Assembly (NCBI RefSeq): GCF_002646595.1 | Contig: NZ_PDUD01000028.1 | Location: 62,001-126,000 of the forward strand | Direction of reading: 5' to 3' | Length of the DNA: 64,000 nt | Origin: Flavilitoribacter nigricans DSM 23189 = NBRC 102662 | GTDB lineage: Bacteria; Bacteroidota; Bacteroidia; Chitinophagales; Saprospiraceae | In this document: piece after piece, positions 62,862 to 64,000 of the stretch | How positions within the stretch are numbered: the first letter of the stretch is position 1 | How the letters are laid out: each line of letters begins with the position of its first letter | Notes under the pieces: model-generated | Database searches by the model: none | Seen by the model: the letters and a program-made list of their open reading frames with translations, nothing else | Told to the model about the DNA's origin: nothing | Made by a program: the position numbers and the translations under genes

Positions 62862-63587
62862 ATGAGACTTTTTACTACCCTTACCAACTGCATTGTTCTT
62901 TCCTCCATGCTGCTGCTTTCGGCCTGTCTGGATGGTACGAGTAATGGCTCACCGGCATCCGACAGGAACGGTAATCTCAGTAACGATCCCGATACCCAGT
63001 CGTTACGCACCACGGAAGGTCTGCGCGAAGACTACATCAATGAGAATCGCGTGATCTGGCAAAAACCCGATCTGGTGCTCGATCTGATGGGAAATCTCGA
63101 CAACAAAACCGTAGCGGACATCGGTGCCGGTTCCGGTTTCTTTTCGACCCGCCTGGCGCGTAAGGCCAAAAAAGTGATCGCCATAGATATCGATCCGCAA
63201 ACGATCGAAAACCTCGACAGCATCCGCCAGATGGAGTTGCCGGAAAACATCCAGGATCGCCTGGAGCCGCGCCTCACCGAACCGGATGTAGCCAACCTCA
63301 AAGCGGGAGAGGCAAATGTGGTGCTCATTGTCAACACCATCATCTACATCCCCAACCGGATCGCCTATCTGAAAAAACTGAGCGAGGGGATCGCTCCGGG
63401 TGGTCAGGTGATCATTATTGACTTCAAGAAAAAACGCACCCCGGTTGGTCCGCCCAACCAGATCCGCATTCCCGGTTTCCAGATCGAAGAGGAACTTTAC
63501 CAGTCGGGCTATACCAACATAAAAGTTAACGATACTTCTCTGGACTTCCAGTACGTTGTGATCGCCGAAAAAGGAGCGGCTCAGTAA
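62862..63587 (+). CDS. Class I SAM-dependent methyltransferase, predicted lipoprotein
   Basis: A 241-residue protein with a lipoprotein signal peptide (lipobox LLSAC, Cys22) followed by a Ser/Asn/Thr-rich linker. The methyltransferase fold begins at about residue 75, with motif I VADIGAGSGFFSTRLA and VIAIDIDPQ, and post-I VVLIVNTIIYIPN. It resembles soluble class I enzymes, yet the N terminus predicts export, which would separate it from cytoplasmic SAM. The ATG at 62841 adds seven residues before the signal peptide; I favour 62862. It converges on a probable S41 peptidase gene. Confidence 0.85.
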   Translation: MRLFTTLTNCIVLSSMLLLSACLDGTSNGSPASDRNGNLSNDPDTQSLRTTEGLREDYINENRVIWQKPDLVLDLMGNLDNKTVADIGAGSGFFSTRLARKAKKVIAIDIDPQTIENLDSIRQMELPENIQDRLEPRLTEPDVANLKAGEANVVLIVNTIIYIPNRIAYLKKLSEGIAPGGQVIIIDFKKKRTPVGPPNQIRIPGFQIEEELYQSGYTNIKVNDTSLDFQYVVIAEKGAAQ

Positions 63588-63606
63588 TTCCCATAGCCCT
63601 AAAATA

Positions 63607-63651
63607 ATTGCGGGATGCAATCCGTATTATCATCGGTTTGCATCCCGCAAT
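63607..63651. terminator. Perfect hairpin between convergent genes
   Basis: 14-bp perfect stem ATTGCGGGATGCAA/TTGCATCCCGCAAT (63607-63620 with 63638-63651), 17-nt loop, between the methyltransferase and the S41-like gene. No T tract. Confidence 0.65.
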
Positions 63652-63694
63652 CCGGCAACCATTTCGGTTCACCGGGTGGTTCTTTTCGAAAGGA

Positions 63695-64000
63695 CTATTG
63701 CATGCTCAGGATCTCCTTATAACGAGCCGGCGTGTTGATAATGGTGATCGCTTCCTGGATCTCTTCATCGTTTCGCAATCCCATCTGCACTTTCCCGCGC
63801 TGGTAGAAATAACGACTGGCGATCTCCTTTTCGATCAGGTCGATGATCTCATCCTTATGCGCCTGTAGCTCATCCTGCTTGGCATTTTCGATCTTTTGCT
63901 GGATCGCCTGGATATTGGTTTCCAGATTGATGCCTTCCGTGGTACTTTTCACCAGCAGTTTCTGCAGCATGATCTCGGTTTCGGATTCGTACTCAAAGTT
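63695..64000 (-). CDS. Probable S41-family C-terminal-processing peptidase, 3' end only
   Basis: The frame is open to the right edge; only the C-terminal 101 residues are visible. They are highly helical and charged (KDEIIDLIEKEIASRYFYQRGK) and end AIEI-like INTPARYKEIL. This matches the tail I recall from Bacteroidota S41 peptidases, but no catalytic residues are in view and the assignment rests on that resemblance. The internal Met at 63970 is not the real start. Confidence 0.6.
   Translation of the reverse strand, partial: NFEYESETEIMLQKLLVKSTTEGINLETNIQAIQQKIENAKQDELQAHKDEIIDLIEKEIASRYFYQRGKVQMGLRNDEEIQEAITIINTPARYKEILSMQ

Overview
The window reads as a chromosomal segment of a Bacteroidota bacterium, most likely a Lewinella-like member of the Saprospiria. 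Three very large secreted proteins end in type IX secretion (T9SS) type A sorting domains, and one carries the dockerin-plus-regulatory-domain tail I associate with Saprospiraceae. There is a SusC-type TonB receptor paired with a DUF4249 lipoprotein, many lipoproteins, start codons without Shine-Dalgarno sequences, and a few TAnnTTTG-type promoter boxes. I see no rRNA, prophage, insertion sequence or CRISPR array. One tRNA gene (Leu, UAG anticodon) is present.

Layout. 1-2.4 kb: tig and clpP on the minus strand. 2.85 kb: tRNA-Leu. 3.2-7.8 kb (plus): a bifunctional (p)ppGpp enzyme, a Fur-family regulator, a STAS protein and purA. 7.9-15 kb (minus): a PLP decarboxylase, an RND permease with its adaptor, and a DUF1963 protein. 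15.2-18.6 kb: a secreted protein of unknown function, an orphan LutA-like cysteine-rich protein and an RCK potassium channel. 18.7-30 kb: M1 aminopeptidase lipoprotein, alpha/beta hydrolase, OmpA-like lipoprotein, TonB receptor/DUF4249 pair, CDGSH protein and a sorbosone-dehydrogenase-like lipoprotein. 30-49 kb: the cell-surface block, with an 1821-aa dockerin/T9SS protein, thioredoxin-like proteins, an MMPL/RND exporter, a 2137-aa LRR/Ig modular protein and a 589-aa FG-GAP protein. 49-57 kb: DUF4112 protein, an outer-membrane protein behind a perfect LacI-type palindrome, a glutamate-cysteine ligase/CBS fusion, a cytochrome c/PQQ-type sugar dehydrogenase fusion, a CvfB-like S1 protein and a glycine-rich RRM protein. 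57-60.3 kb (minus): a compact arsenic cluster arsR-arsI-arsC-aquaporin followed by an MDR oxidoreductase. 60.4-64 kb: a secreted hypothetical protein, a PBP4-type carboxypeptidase, a lipoprotein methyltransferase and the 3' end of a probable S41 peptidase cut by the window edge.

How genes work together. The arsenic cluster is the clearest functional unit: ArsR senses trivalent arsenic, ArsI cleaves methyl-arsenicals, ArsC reduces arsenate, and an aquaporin (rather than ArsB or Acr3) would release arsenite. Two related A/T-rich dyads sit before arsR and between arsR and arsI, and both ArsR and ArsI end in Cys-Cys. The adaptor/RND pair lacks its outer-membrane channel here. The T9SS substrates have no T9SS machinery in the window. 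Most convergent gene pairs are separated by long, near-perfect stem-loops, some without a T tract.

I did not find an obviously new multi-gene defence or biosynthetic system. The most unusual items are the six-fold LRR/Ig surface protein, the arsenic cluster with Cys-Cys tails, the orphan LacI-type operator, and several enzyme fusions.
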